Source: Chitinophagaceae bacterium C216 (GTDB lineage Bacteria; Bacteroidota; Bacteroidia; Chitinophagales; Chitinophagaceae). From it: DNA of 64,000 bases. The notes under the pieces are model-generated. The model saw nothing but the letters and a program-made list of their open reading frames with translations. It was not told the DNA's origin and searched no databases. This document shows, one piece after another, positions 1-7,933 of the stretch (the stretch's first letter is position 1; each line of letters opens with the position of its first letter). A program made the position numbers and the translations under genes. The stretch spans positions 682,001 through 746,000 of the forward strand of contig CP144143.1 in assembly GCA_028485475.2 (NCBI GenBank), given 5' to 3'.

Positions 1-1020
1 GTTCCAGCCCTGTGCTACTAATTTGTGTTTGGCTCCGCCTTTGGTGATGATATGGCAACTTTCTTCTATATCGGCCATATATCCAATAATGCTGATTTGA
101 TCGTTATCTTTTATTTTATCATAATCATCCTGCGCTACAGTAAATAAAAGCTCATAATCCTCACCGCCGCTGAGAGCGCATAAAGTTGGATCTAGTTCAA
201 ACTTAAACGCTGCCAATCGGGAATCTTCCGCAATGGGAATTTTTTCTTCATATAATACACACCCCAGATTGCTTTGCTTGCAGATGTGTAAAACTTCGGA
301 ACTAAGGCCATCGCTTACATCGATCATAGAAGTAGGAACCACTTGTTTTTCTGCAAAAAACTCCACAATGTCTTTTCGTGCTTCGGGTTTTAATAAGCGT
401 CCGATTACATGCGTTTGTTGTTCTAAATCTGGCTGTACGGATGGTGTTTCCAGAAATATCTTTTTTTCTCTTTCCAGAAACAGCAAGCCAAGATAAGCGG
501 CTCCCAAATCTCCCGACACACAAATTAGATCTCCTTTTTTAGCAGTACTGCGTTTTACAAATGTATCAGGAGTGACTTCTCCAATAGCGGTTACGGATAT
601 TACAAACCCTTTTTGAGAAGTTGTGGTATCGCCTCCGACGAGGTCCACTCCATATTTATTGCAGGCCACATATACGCCTTCGTAAAACTCTTCCAAAGCC
701 TCAAGGCTCATGCGATTGCTAACGCCAATGCTTAGTGTAATTTGAGTAGGAGTGGCATTCATGGCATATACATCGCTCAGGTTTACGATGACACTTTTAT
801 AACCTAGATGTTTCAATGGCGTATACATCAGGTCGAAGTGAATACCCTCCAGCAACAGGTCGGTTGTGATGACGGTCTGCTTACCGAAATGATCAATAAC
901 GGCAGCATCATCACCTACTCCCACCAGTGTAGAAGCGTTTTGCAATTCGATGTTTTTGGTGAGGTGGTCTATTAAACCAAACTCTCCCAAATCGGCTATT
1001 TCAGTTCTTTGTTCACTCAT
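1..1020 (-). CDS. thiL: Thiamine-monophosphate kinase, 3' end beyond the left edge
   Basis: ThiL phosphorylates thiamine monophosphate to thiamine diphosphate with ATP, the last step of coenzyme B1 synthesis, in the cytoplasm. Translating the minus strand from the ATG at 1018-1020 gives an open frame of 340 codons that reaches the window edge without a stop. It carries the AIR-synthase-type signature VGVGDDAAVI near residue 35, a VGGDTT metal-binding motif near the middle, MIDVSDGL and a late LSGGEDYELL motif, all typical of ThiL. The family is usually 320-350 residues, so almost the whole protein is present. It lies downstream of the inositol-phosphatase gene on the same strand, 114 bases away. 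No TPP riboswitch is visible upstream. Confidence 0.93.
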   Translation of the reverse strand, partial: MSEQRTEIADLGEFGLIDHLTKNIELQNASTLVGVGDDAAVIDHFGKQTVITTDLLLEGIHFDLMYTPLKHLGYKSVIVNLSDVYAMNATPTQITLSIGVSNRMSLEALEEFYEGVYVACNKYGVDLVGGDTTTSQKGFVISVTAIGEVTPDTFVKRSTAKKGDLICVSGDLGAAYLGLLFLEREKKIFLETPSVQPDLEQQTHVIGRLLKPEARKDIVEFFAEKQVVPTSMIDVSDGLSSEVLHICKQSNLGCVLYEEKIPIAEDSRLAAFKFELDPTLCALSGGEDYELLFTVAQDDYDKIKDNDQISIIGYMADIEESCHIITKGGAKHKLVAQGWN

Positions 1021-1134
1021 ATATATGTGTATAAAAGTCGCTTCTAATGCGTGTATCAAATGTAGGATTGTATACAATAATTATTACGAAGCGCTGATAA
1101 CTTTATCTAAGTTTTCTTTTTTCGTTAGAATTAT

Positions 1135-1905
1135 TTACTGATTGTGGATCACCTTCAACATTTGTTCATGAATCAGACCATTGGTGGCCAAAATCCGGTG
1201 TTGGTAAGGGCTGTAAGGGTTTCCATCAAAATCGGTAACCTTACCTCCTGCTTCTTCAACAATCAGAAATCCTGCTGCGCTATCCCAGGGTTGTAATCTG
1301 TGTTCGTAAAAACCATCCAATCTGCCACAAGCCACCCAGCAAAGGTCTATGGCGGCAGCTCCTAAACGACGCACCGGCACTCCTTCGGTAATAAGACGTT
1401 CGAAAACCTGCAGAGGCCCGTTTTGCTCGTGGATATAAGTATAAGGGAATCCTGTAACCAGACAACTTTTCATGGCGTCGGTTTCGCTACTCACTTTAAT
1501 GGGTTTTCCGTTAAGCGTAGCACCGCCTCCCCTTTCGGCAAAGAACAACTCGTTCATATGAGGATTGTACACCATTCCCAGAATCATTTCGCCGCTTTTT
1601 TCCACCGCCACTGAAATACAGTTGATAGGAATGCCGTGGGCAAAATTGATGGTTCCATCTATGGGATCAATAATCCATTTATATTCAGAGTGTTGGGGCA
1701 GATCGCCACTTTCTTCGGTTAAAATATGATGATCGGGATAGGTTTTTTTTATGACTTCGATAATCGCTTTTTCTGAGGCTTCATCGGCTTCTGTAACGAG
1801 ATTGTTACGACCTTCCTTGTACTTGATATCAAAAGTCTGATTGAAATATTTTACTACCTGTTCCGCACCGGCCATAACGGCTTCATGTAATACTGATTTT
1901 AGCAT
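1135..1905 (-). CDS. Inositol monophosphatase family protein
   Basis: A Mg-dependent sugar-phosphate phosphatase of the IMPase/SuhB family, 256 residues, the normal family size. The metal-binding motifs are clear: Glu64-Glu65 in ILTEESGD, Asp80 and Asp83 in DPIDGT, and Trp207-Asp208 in WDSAAG. The usual family motif is DPLDGTTNF; here it reads DPIDGTINF, a mild variant. It is cytoplasmic, with no signal peptide. Its substrate cannot be read from sequence: inositol-1-phosphate is the family default, but 3'(2'),5'-bisphosphate nucleotides or other sugar phosphates are possible. It may be transcribed with thiL downstream. Confidence 0.9.
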   Translation of the reverse strand: MLKSVLHEAVMAGAEQVVKYFNQTFDIKYKEGRNNLVTEADEASEKAIIEVIKKTYPDHHILTEESGDLPQHSEYKWIIDPIDGTINFAHGIPINCISVAVEKSGEMILGMVYNPHMNELFFAERGGGATLNGKPIKVSSETDAMKSCLVTGFPYTYIHEQNGPLQVFERLITEGVPVRRLGAAAIDLCWVACGRLDGFYEHRLQPWDSAAGFLIVEEAGGKVTDFDGNPYSPYQHRILATNGLIHEQMLKVIHNQ

Positions 1906-2102
1906 AAGGGCAAAGATAACATTGATTTACTATATCGCTTGGTTTACTGTATGTGTAGTATCTTCCCTTAAGAAAGGGGAAAAATCCCGTTTCCTTTAGA
2001 CAAAATTTATTGTTTCTTTGAAACGTAATTATTTTCTCTAAATTGGTAAAGCTCTCACCACATATTATAACTAACAAACCTTTATCAAAACGGTTGCACA
2101 TA

Positions 2103-2243
2103 ATGATGGAAAAGGAAAAACAGCTGCGCTCGAGTGACATATTTAAAACAGATCGTCAATTGTTTCTGTTAAAGGTATTTTTACTGGGGATCTTCACCTG
2201 TTTTCTGGGGCTTATCATATATGGCCTGATGATGGTTTTTTAG
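2103..2243 (+). CDS. Small single-pass membrane protein, hypothetical
   Basis: A 46-codon open frame starting at tandem ATG codons (2103 and 2106). The first 22 residues are charged (Lys/Glu/Arg-rich), followed by a hydrophobic segment of about 20 residues ending in GLMMVF. This charged-head, hydrophobic-tail layout is what short membrane proteins look like. The frame also extends upstream to 2043, but that extension has no signs of coding. No family is recognised. It sits alone between divergent neighbours, so chance cannot be excluded. Confidence 0.4.
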   Translation: MMEKEKQLRSSDIFKTDRQLFLLKVFLLGIFTCFLGLIIYGLMMVF

Positions 2244-2453
2244 GTATTTTTTATTGATGCTGAAATATTTCCTCGCCTATTCCTGTTTCTACTGAGTTTT
2301 TCTATTCATCAAATTCTGATAGTAGAAACAAATGCCATTTTTTCATAAATTAGACTCCGCAATACTGTTTAGGAGGAACATAAAAAGCTTACAAACACTC
2401 ATTTTTTACAAAGTCGTATATTGCAGTTTTGCAGGGATAGCAGGGAATGTATT

Positions 2454-3986
2454 ATGGCTTCAATTATTGATATTAAACTACCGGGAACGATTGCGAAGGT
2501 CTTTGGCCTTCCTAATGGTGATGTAAGCAGACAGCAGCGAAAAGTTCTTAAAAAGCTACTTAAAAAGGCAAGATTTACCGAATTTGGCCAAAAGTATGAA
2601 TTTGATAAAATCCTTTTGAGTAAGGATATAGAAAGAGCGTATCAGCAATCGGTACCCATTCATGATTATAACAAGATTTATAATGAATGGTGGAAAAAAA
2701 CATTGGACGGTGTTCCCGATGTTACCTGGCCCGGTAAAATAGAATACTACGCATTGAGCTCCGGAACATCCGAAGCCTCAAGTAAATATATTCCCGTAAC
2801 TAAAGATCTCTTACGCAGCAATACTATTAATTATCTTAAACAACTTATCAGCGTATTTACCTATCAGGAGGCCAACAAAAAGTCGCTGCGTAAAAGTTTT
2901 CTGATAATTGGTGGTGCTACCGATCTGCAGAAAAGCGATAAAGGATGGTATGCCGGCGATCTCAGTGGGATACTGGCTAAAAAACGTCCGTTCTGGTTTC
3001 AGACATTTTATAAACCCGGAGGGCGTATTGCTGCTTTACGCGACTGGAATGAAAAGCTCAATGAAATAGTAGAACATGCTCGAGATTGGGATATTGGCTA
3101 TATCGTAGGTGTACCAGCTTGGTGCCAGATGTGTATGGAAATGATTATAGAAAGGTACAATTTGAAAAACATACACGAAATATGGCCCAACTTTGGGGTG
3201 TTCGTACATGGAGGTGTAGCTTTTCAGCCGTATAAGAAATCCTTTGAACGATTGTTAGGCAAGCCTATTGTATATGTAGAGAATTATCTTTCCAGCGAGG
3301 GATTTATAGGCTATAAAATGCGCGAACATGCACAAGGCATGCAGCTAATTACTGACAATAATATTTTCTTTGAATTTATTCCTTTCGACAGCAACAACTT
3401 TGATGCAGATGGTAATTTGCTTCCTAATGCCAAAGCCGTTCTTATAAATGAAATAGAAGAAGAAAAAGAATACGCCATTTTGTTAAGTACCAATGCCGGT
3501 ACCTGGCGTTATCTAATAGGCGACACGATACGCTTTCTCGATACCCGGCGGTGTGAGCTCATTATTACTGGACGCACCAAACATTTCCTGAGTTTGGTAG
3601 GTGAGCACCTGAGTGTAGAAAACATGAATCGCGCTATTGAAGAAGCCAACAATCATTTCAACATCAGTATTCCGGAGTATACAGTAACCGGCTTTCCCTA
3701 TAAAAACTATTTTGCTCATAAGTGGTACATCGCTACCGATGACCCCGTAGACCCGCAGGAGCTGCTCACTTTTATTGACAATACGCTCAAGTCTATCAAT
3801 GATGACTATGCTACAGAAAGAGCCAGCGCTCTTAAAGACGTGTTTATAGAAATATTGCCTGAAGAGAAGTTTTTAAAATTTATGGAGCTTCGTGGCAAAT
3901 TGGGTAGTCAAAACAAATTCCCCCGGGTTATGAAAGGCAATCTGTTGCAAAGTTGGGATAAGTTTCTGTCGACCGGAAAAATTTAA
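2454..3986 (+). CDS. GH3 auxin-responsive promoter family protein
   Basis: 510 residues from the ATG at 2454; an in-frame ATG at 2421 would add 11 residues with no family match. It belongs to the GH3 branch of the acyl-adenylate (ANL) superfamily, known in plants for conjugating amino acids to jasmonate or auxin with ATP. Seen in the sequence: the phosphate-binding YYALSSGTSEASSKYIP segment (about residue 97), VENYLSSEGFIGY in the nucleotide region, YLIGDTIRF followed by ITGRTKHFLSLVGEHLS at the domain junction, and a C-terminal Lys-rich cap. Bacterial GH3 proteins of this size are common in Bacteroidota, but their substrate is largely unknown. It is followed 40 bases later by a LysE-type exporter on the same strand, so an amino-acid-related role is possible (inference). 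Confidence 0.85.
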   Translation: MASIIDIKLPGTIAKVFGLPNGDVSRQQRKVLKKLLKKARFTEFGQKYEFDKILLSKDIERAYQQSVPIHDYNKIYNEWWKKTLDGVPDVTWPGKIEYYALSSGTSEASSKYIPVTKDLLRSNTINYLKQLISVFTYQEANKKSLRKSFLIIGGATDLQKSDKGWYAGDLSGILAKKRPFWFQTFYKPGGRIAALRDWNEKLNEIVEHARDWDIGYIVGVPAWCQMCMEMIIERYNLKNIHEIWPNFGVFVHGGVAFQPYKKSFERLLGKPIVYVENYLSSEGFIGYKMREHAQGMQLITDNNIFFEFIPFDSNNFDADGNLLPNAKAVLINEIEEEKEYAILLSTNAGTWRYLIGDTIRFLDTRRCELIITGRTKHFLSLVGEHLSVENMNRAIEEANNHFNISIPEYTVTGFPYKNYFAHKWYIATDDPVDPQELLTFIDNTLKSINDDYATERASALKDVFIEILPEEKFLKFMELRGKLGSQNKFPRVMKGNLLQSWDKFLSTGKI

Positions 3987-4026
3987 CATCATGGGATAAA
4001 AAAACTTTACTAATCTTGCCGGGAGT

Positions 4027-4662
4027 ATGATTGAAGCCTTACTAAAAGGATTAACCCTGGGATTACTGTTAAGTATTGCGGTAGGCCCCGTATTGTTTTC
4101 CATCATCAAGCATAGCATCAATGTTGGGCACAAAGGAGGGCTTGCTTTTGTTGCCGGCGTTTCAATGAGCGATATTTCTCTGGCCTTTATAAGCAATGCG
4201 TTCTCCGCACTTTTTGAAGTGATGGTGGAACACAAACAGATCATAGGCATCATCGGAAGTTCTTTTTTGATGGGAATCGGTATATATTTTCTTTTTTTCA
4301 AAAAGGTGAAAATAAACGAAGAGGGCAAGGCCGAGCAAATTCACTTCCGAAAACGCGATTACGCCAAAATGTTTCTCTCCGGCTACCTGATGAACACTTT
4401 GAACCCTTCCGTATTCCTCTTCTGGCTCACAGCTTCTACCTCTTTTATCAGTCATACTATTCAGGAAAGAATTACCATTTTTACAACCTGTCTGCTGCTG
4501 GTATTAGCGGCCGATATTACTAAAGTAATGTTGGCAGGAAAAATTCGCAATCGTCTTACACCACATAACATTCAACTTATTAATCGGATAAATGGAATCA
4601 TACTCATTGGTTTTTCCATTGCTTTAATTATAGGGCTGCTTTTTTATAAAACTACAACCTAA
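4027..4662 (+). CDS. LysE family amino-acid exporter
   Basis: 211 residues with about six hydrophobic membrane segments. The N-terminal LLSIAVGPVLFSIIKHSIN stretch and the NPSVFLFW segment near residue 125 match the LysE/RhtB translocator fold, inner-membrane exporters of amino acids or similar small molecules. The segment after FFKKVKINEEGK is a cytoplasmic charged loop. It begins 40 bases after the GH3 gene; a near-consensus promoter element (TAATCTTG, 4010-4017) lies just ahead of its ATG, so it could also be transcribed independently. Substrate is not determinable here. Confidence 0.85.
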   Translation: MIEALLKGLTLGLLLSIAVGPVLFSIIKHSINVGHKGGLAFVAGVSMSDISLAFISNAFSALFEVMVEHKQIIGIIGSSFLMGIGIYFLFFKKVKINEEGKAEQIHFRKRDYAKMFLSGYLMNTLNPSVFLFWLTASTSFISHTIQERITIFTTCLLLVLAADITKVMLAGKIRNRLTPHNIQLINRINGIILIGFSIALIIGLLFYKTTT

Positions 4663-4751
4663 TAGCTGTTTTAAACGTCTATCTGAGATAAGGGATACCA
4701 AAACATAAAAGTTGCTATAGCAAGAATCAGATTTAATTTAAATTACGTTCG

Positions 4752-5450
4752 ATGAAAAGTATAAAATGGATATGGAGGTTTTTTAAAAGACTATTCATCG
4801 TTCTTTTCATTTTACAACTTGCATATATTGTTGCCTTAAAATGGATCAACCCTCCTATTACCATTACGCAAATTGTAAGCTGGATGAATGGAGAAGGCCT
4901 TACAAAAGAGTATGTGCCGCTGAAAGATATTTCTGAAGAAGCCAAGCTAGCTGTTATTGCATCGGAAGATCAACTTTTTCCCGATCATAGCGGATTTGAC
5001 TGGCGAAGTATTCAAAAAGCTATTGAGTATAACAAAAAGAAACCGGGGCGTGTGCGAGGCGGTAGTACTATCAGCCAGCAAACAGCTAAAAATGTTTTCC
5101 TATGGCAAGGTAGAAGCTGGATCAGGAAAGGCTTGGAAACTTATTTTACGTTTATGATTGAACGCATCTGGGGAAAACAACGCATTCTGGAAATATATCT
5201 GAATGTAGCCGAAATGGGTAGAGGAATATTCGGGATCGAGGAGGCGGCCCAGCGATATTTTAATAAACCGGCTCGTGACCTTACAGCACGAGAAGCTGCG
5301 GCTATTGCAGCCATATTGCCTAGTCCAAAAAAATATCAGATAAAGCCCATGAGCTCATATGTATCCTCGCGCAGCAAAAAGATATTGCAACAGATGAATT
5401 TTCTGAGACCCGACAGAGATATTCAGGCCATCATTAGTAATAAACAATAG
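4752..5450 (+). CDS. mtgA: Monofunctional peptidoglycan transglycosylase
   Basis: A GT51 glycosyltransferase that polymerises lipid II into glycan strands at the outer face of the inner membrane. 232 residues: an N-terminal membrane anchor (about 10-30), then the GT51 domain. The first catalytic glutamate is Glu72 in ASEDQLF. Further motifs are RGGSTISQQTAKN (about 97-109), the IYLNVAEMG motif with the second conserved glutamate, and the AAAIAAILPSPKKY end motif. There is no transpeptidase domain, so it is the monofunctional MtgA type rather than a class A PBP. Usual length is 230-245. Confidence 0.93.
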   Translation: MKSIKWIWRFFKRLFIVLFILQLAYIVALKWINPPITITQIVSWMNGEGLTKEYVPLKDISEEAKLAVIASEDQLFPDHSGFDWRSIQKAIEYNKKKPGRVRGGSTISQQTAKNVFLWQGRSWIRKGLETYFTFMIERIWGKQRILEIYLNVAEMGRGIFGIEEAAQRYFNKPARDLTAREAAAIAAILPSPKKYQIKPMSSYVSSRSKKILQQMNFLRPDRDIQAIISNKQ

Positions 5451-5508
5451 TTATGGGTTTTCTCGTGGTCCGTTTTTTGCTTGATTTATTCAATAAGAAA
5501 TAATTCTA

Positions 5509-5802
5509 ATGACGTTTCAGGAAATTATCAATCAAGATAAGCCCGTATTGGTAGACTTTTTTGCAGAATGGTGTGGTCCTTGCAAAATGATGGCGCCCAT
5601 GCTAAAAGAGCTCAAAGACCGCATTGGGGATGTTGCCACGATTATTAAGGTAGATGTGGATAAAAGTCCGCAAGCTGCTCAGCAATATCAGATACAGGGC
5701 GTGCCCACATTAATTCTGTTTAAAAATGGTCGTTCGGTATGGCGTCAGTCAGGAGTACGTTCGCTAGAGGAACTGGAAAAGGTTATCAGACAACACGTTT
5801 AA
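5509..5802 (+). CDS. Thioredoxin
   Basis: 97 residues, slightly shorter than E. coli TrxA (109) because it lacks the first helix region. The active site is Trp21-Cys22-Gly23-Pro24-Cys25, and the cis-proline loop is QGVPTLILFKNG. It is a cytoplasmic disulfide reductase with no signal peptide. Its stop codon overlaps the stop of the convergent nadR-like gene within a shared TTAA (5799-5802), so the two genes have no room for a terminator between them. Confidence 0.93.
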   Translation: MTFQEIINQDKPVLVDFFAEWCGPCKMMAPMLKELKDRIGDVATIIKVDVDKSPQAAQQYQIQGVPTLILFKNGRSVWRQSGVRSLEELEKVIRQHV

Positions 5803-6365
5803 GTAACGGTAGCCAGTAATCGGCTTACAGCCTCAATAGCCATCTGAATACGTTGTTCATGACTACCTTTTATTTCTACCCACGGCGTCTGTTGGTTTAT
5901 GAGCAAATCTTTATAGATGTAAAAGAGTGTTTCTCGTGTTTTCAGATCGGGATATTCTCTTAATTCATCTTTTACCCACGGCAGGTCGGTATTACATAGC
6001 AGATACAAGTCGTATTTTCTTGCTACAATTTCATCAAGAATAAATTTGTGGCATTTACCAAACACAAACTCACACCACACCTTCATCACATACATATCTG
6101 TATCTATAAAGAGAGGAACAGGATGGGTAGATGAAAGGCGATCTTTTGCTATTCGTTCGGCTTGTGCGATATGCTGTTCTTCCAGTGCAAGTTGCCCGCG
6201 GGCAATATCGGCAAGATCGTCGAAGCTGTAATTAGTACCGTTCTTGAGCAGATATTCCCTAGCATATTCGGGGCACCATAGGGTATTGAAGTGTTTTGCT
6301 AGCTGCTCACAAAGTGTACTTTTTCCGGTACTTTCGGGGCCTACTATAACAATCTTCTTAATCAT
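5799..6365 (-). CDS. NadR-like P-loop kinase (ribosylnicotinamide kinase-like)
   Basis: 188 residues from the ATG at 6363-6365. A longer frame to 6512 only runs back through pnuC. It has a Walker A loop GPESTGKST at residues 9-17 and resembles the C-terminal kinase domain of NadR, which phosphorylates nicotinamide riboside to NMN. The N-terminal NMN adenylyltransferase and DNA-binding domains of enterobacterial NadR are absent. The start overlaps the pnuC stop by four bases (ATGA, 6362-6365), so uptake and phosphorylation of the NAD precursor are translationally coupled. Role inferred from this pairing and the P-loop family. Confidence 0.85.
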   Translation of the reverse strand: MIKKIVIVGPESTGKSTLCEQLAKHFNTLWCPEYAREYLLKNGTNYSFDDLADIARGQLALEEQHIAQAERIAKDRLSSTHPVPLFIDTDMYVMKVWCEFVFGKCHKFILDEIVARKYDLYLLCNTDLPWVKDELREYPDLKTRETLFYIYKDLLINQQTPWVEIKGSHEQRIQMAIEAVSRLLATVT

Positions 6366-6994
6366 TCTGCGTTGTTTTGTGCTGCTTTTCTTTTCCACTC
6401 CTGCAATCCACCGAGGGCGATAAGCAGTAATATAAAATAATAAACACTGGTAAATACTAATCCCTTTACGAAATACAAAGGCATTCCGCAGATATTGGTA
6501 ATAATCCACCAATACCAGCTTTCTACCTTCTTTTTAGCCATTAACCACATTCCTGTAAATGCGCTTGCCGAAGCTAAGGCATCTGCCCAAGGAATGGCTC
6601 CGGGCGCAAACTCTTTTTTCAGAAATACCAACGCCCCGTAAATACCGCAATAGAAGAACGCAAAGAAGAGCAGTTCTTTAATCCACTCTTTGCGAGTAGA
6701 AAACTTTATAGCGAGTACTGGCTTTTGAGCGGCATCTTTTCTTGTCCACAAGTACCATCCATATATATTCATGATGGTGTAATAAAAGTTTACCGATGCT
6801 TCACCGAGCAGGTGGTATTTGAAACTGAGCCAGATGTAAATACTGGTGTTGAGCAGACCGGTAGGATATACCCATATATTTTCTTTTTTACTATACCAAA
6901 CGCTGGTAATGCCTGCAATTACTGCAATATACTCAGGTAAAGTAGTTGCTCTGAGTCCGTCAATAAATTGGTTGAAGATTTCCTGGACAGGCAA
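6362..6994 (-). CDS. pnuC: PnuC-type nicotinamide riboside transporter
   Basis: 210 residues with seven or so membrane segments; the family takes up nicotinamide riboside by facilitated diffusion, trapped by phosphorylation inside. Family features seen: an N-terminal EYIAVIAGITSVWYSKKENIWVYP-like region split over residues 20-45, YTIMNIYGWYLW in the middle, WWIITNICGMPLYFVKGL near the C-terminus. The start codon is TTG (6992-6994): there is no in-frame ATG before the conserved region. A TATATTTG promoter element lies 16 bases upstream. It forms an operon with the NadR-like kinase. Confidence 0.9.
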   Translation of the reverse strand: MPVQEIFNQFIDGLRATTLPEYIAVIAGITSVWYSKKENIWVYPTGLLNTSIYIWLSFKYHLLGEASVNFYYTIMNIYGWYLWTRKDAAQKPVLAIKFSTRKEWIKELLFFAFFYCGIYGALVFLKKEFAPGAIPWADALASASAFTGMWLMAKKKVESWYWWIITNICGMPLYFVKGLVFTSVYYFILLLIALGGLQEWKRKAAQNNAE

Positions 6995-7010
6995 AAGGCT
7001 TAATTTTTCT

Positions 7011-7042
7011 CAAATATAACAAACAAAAAAGCCGTACAACAA
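7011..7042 (-). promoter_or_regulatory. Bacteroidota-type promoter for pnuC
   Basis: On the minus strand a TATATTTG element (7011-7018) matches the Bacteroidota -7 consensus TAnnTTTG exactly. TTG triplets at 7037-7039 and 7040-7042 lie 18 and 21 bases upstream, suitable as the -33 element. The -33 triplets fall inside the hairpin that ends the upstream nfu-like gene. Confidence 0.6.
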
Positions 7043-7054
7043 TGTGCACGACTT
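7024..7054 (-). terminator. Rho-independent terminator of the Nfu-like gene
   Basis: Read on the minus strand, a nine-pair stem (AGTCGTGCA with TGTACGGCT, two G-U pairs) with a six-base loop is followed by TTTTTTG. It lies 26 bases past the stop of the Nfu-like gene. Confidence 0.75.
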
Positions 7055-7079
7055 CAAAATATTTTTATATAGAAATATA

Positions 7080-7676
7080 TTATTCAGCTTCTGCCACTAC
7101 TTCCTTCACTTCAGGAATCATACGCTTCATCATTCCTTCGATACCGGCTTTTAGCGTGATCATAGAAGAAGGACAACCGCTACAGCTACCCTGCATCATC
7201 AAATTTACCACGCCATCTTTATAGCTTTTGAACTGAATAGCACCGCCATCCATTTCTACAGCAGGTTTTACATAGTTTTCCAGCAGTTCTTTAATACGTT
7301 TTACCACATCATCGTCGTCGGCTAAAACCTCATTGCTACCCTCTTTCTTCACTTCTACAATTTCATCTTCGTTAATAACGGGCTTTCCTTCTTCGAGATA
7401 GTCTTTTAAGAATTGACGAATAGAGGGAGTAACATCCATCCACTCCGCATCGGGAGTTTTTGTAAGAGTAACAAAATTGCTGGCAATAAATACAGCCTTG
7501 ATAAAAGGAAAACCGAATAATTCAGTGGCCAGCGGAGAAGGTTTTGCACTTTCCGCATCTGGGAAATCAATGCTTTTTCCGGGATACAAAAGTTTGTTGG
7601 CGACAAACTTCATTGTTTCCGGGTTGGGTGTCATTTCCGTATAGATACTGATTACTGGGTTTCCTGTCTTTATCAT
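7080..7676 (-). CDS. NifU-like Fe-S cluster scaffold/carrier protein (Nfu)
   Basis: 198 residues: an N-terminal Nfu_N-type domain (about 1-95, beginning with TEMTPNPETMKF) and a C-terminal NifU-like domain (about 120-190) with the cluster-binding Cys165-x2-Cys168 in GSCSGCPSS. Proteins of this layout hold a [4Fe-4S] cluster between two monomers and pass it to target enzymes in the cytoplasm. It fits a genome with many Fe-S proteins such as ActB, MqnC and the PaoAB-like subunits. An exact TATCTTTG promoter element (7696-7703, minus strand) lies 19 bases ahead of the ATG. Confidence 0.92.
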   Translation of the reverse strand: MIKTGNPVISIYTEMTPNPETMKFVANKLLYPGKSIDFPDAESAKPSPLATELFGFPFIKAVFIASNFVTLTKTPDAEWMDVTPSIRQFLKDYLEEGKPVINEDEIVEVKKEGSNEVLADDDDVVKRIKELLENYVKPAVEMDGGAIQFKSYKDGVVNLMMQGSCSGCPSSMITLKAGIEGMMKRMIPEVKEVVAEAE

Positions 7677-7695
7677 AATTCAAAAAATTAATACA

Positions 7696-7703
7696 CAAAG
7701 ATA
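7696..7703 (-). promoter_or_regulatory. -7 promoter element for the Nfu-like gene
   Basis: TATCTTTG on the minus strand is an exact TAnnTTTG match, 19 bases before the ATG, implying a leader of about a dozen bases. No convincing -33 TTTG is seen. Confidence 0.5.
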
Positions 7704-7933
7704 ACAAATCTTTCGGGGAAAGGTTGGAAATCCGTACTGACTCCCCAAAGCGGTTCTAATTGCCATCATTTCAAGGCATTAAGTATACGAGGATGAGGTT
7801 ACAAAGATTCCTTCTTAATAAAAAGTTTTAGCAAAAGGGGGGTAACAAAGGGTTATTAGTACTGATATACCTATAAACAAGACTCTGGATGATGAATAGA
7901 GTAAAGAATGAAACAGATTTAAAACAGATTGTT

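Noticed and set aside
1021-1134. TPP riboswitch ahead of thiL
   Set aside because: No CTGAGA-type thi-box core on the minus strand in this gap.
3873-4328. Minus-strand frame of 151 codons over the GH3/LysE junction
   Set aside because: Spans two clear plus-strand genes; its Pro/Ser/Leu-rich composition reflects the antisense of membrane-protein codons.
6995-7079. Riboswitch ahead of pnuC
   Set aside because: The leader from the likely start site to the TTG codon is only about ten bases, too short for TPP, NAD or PnuC-type riboswitches.
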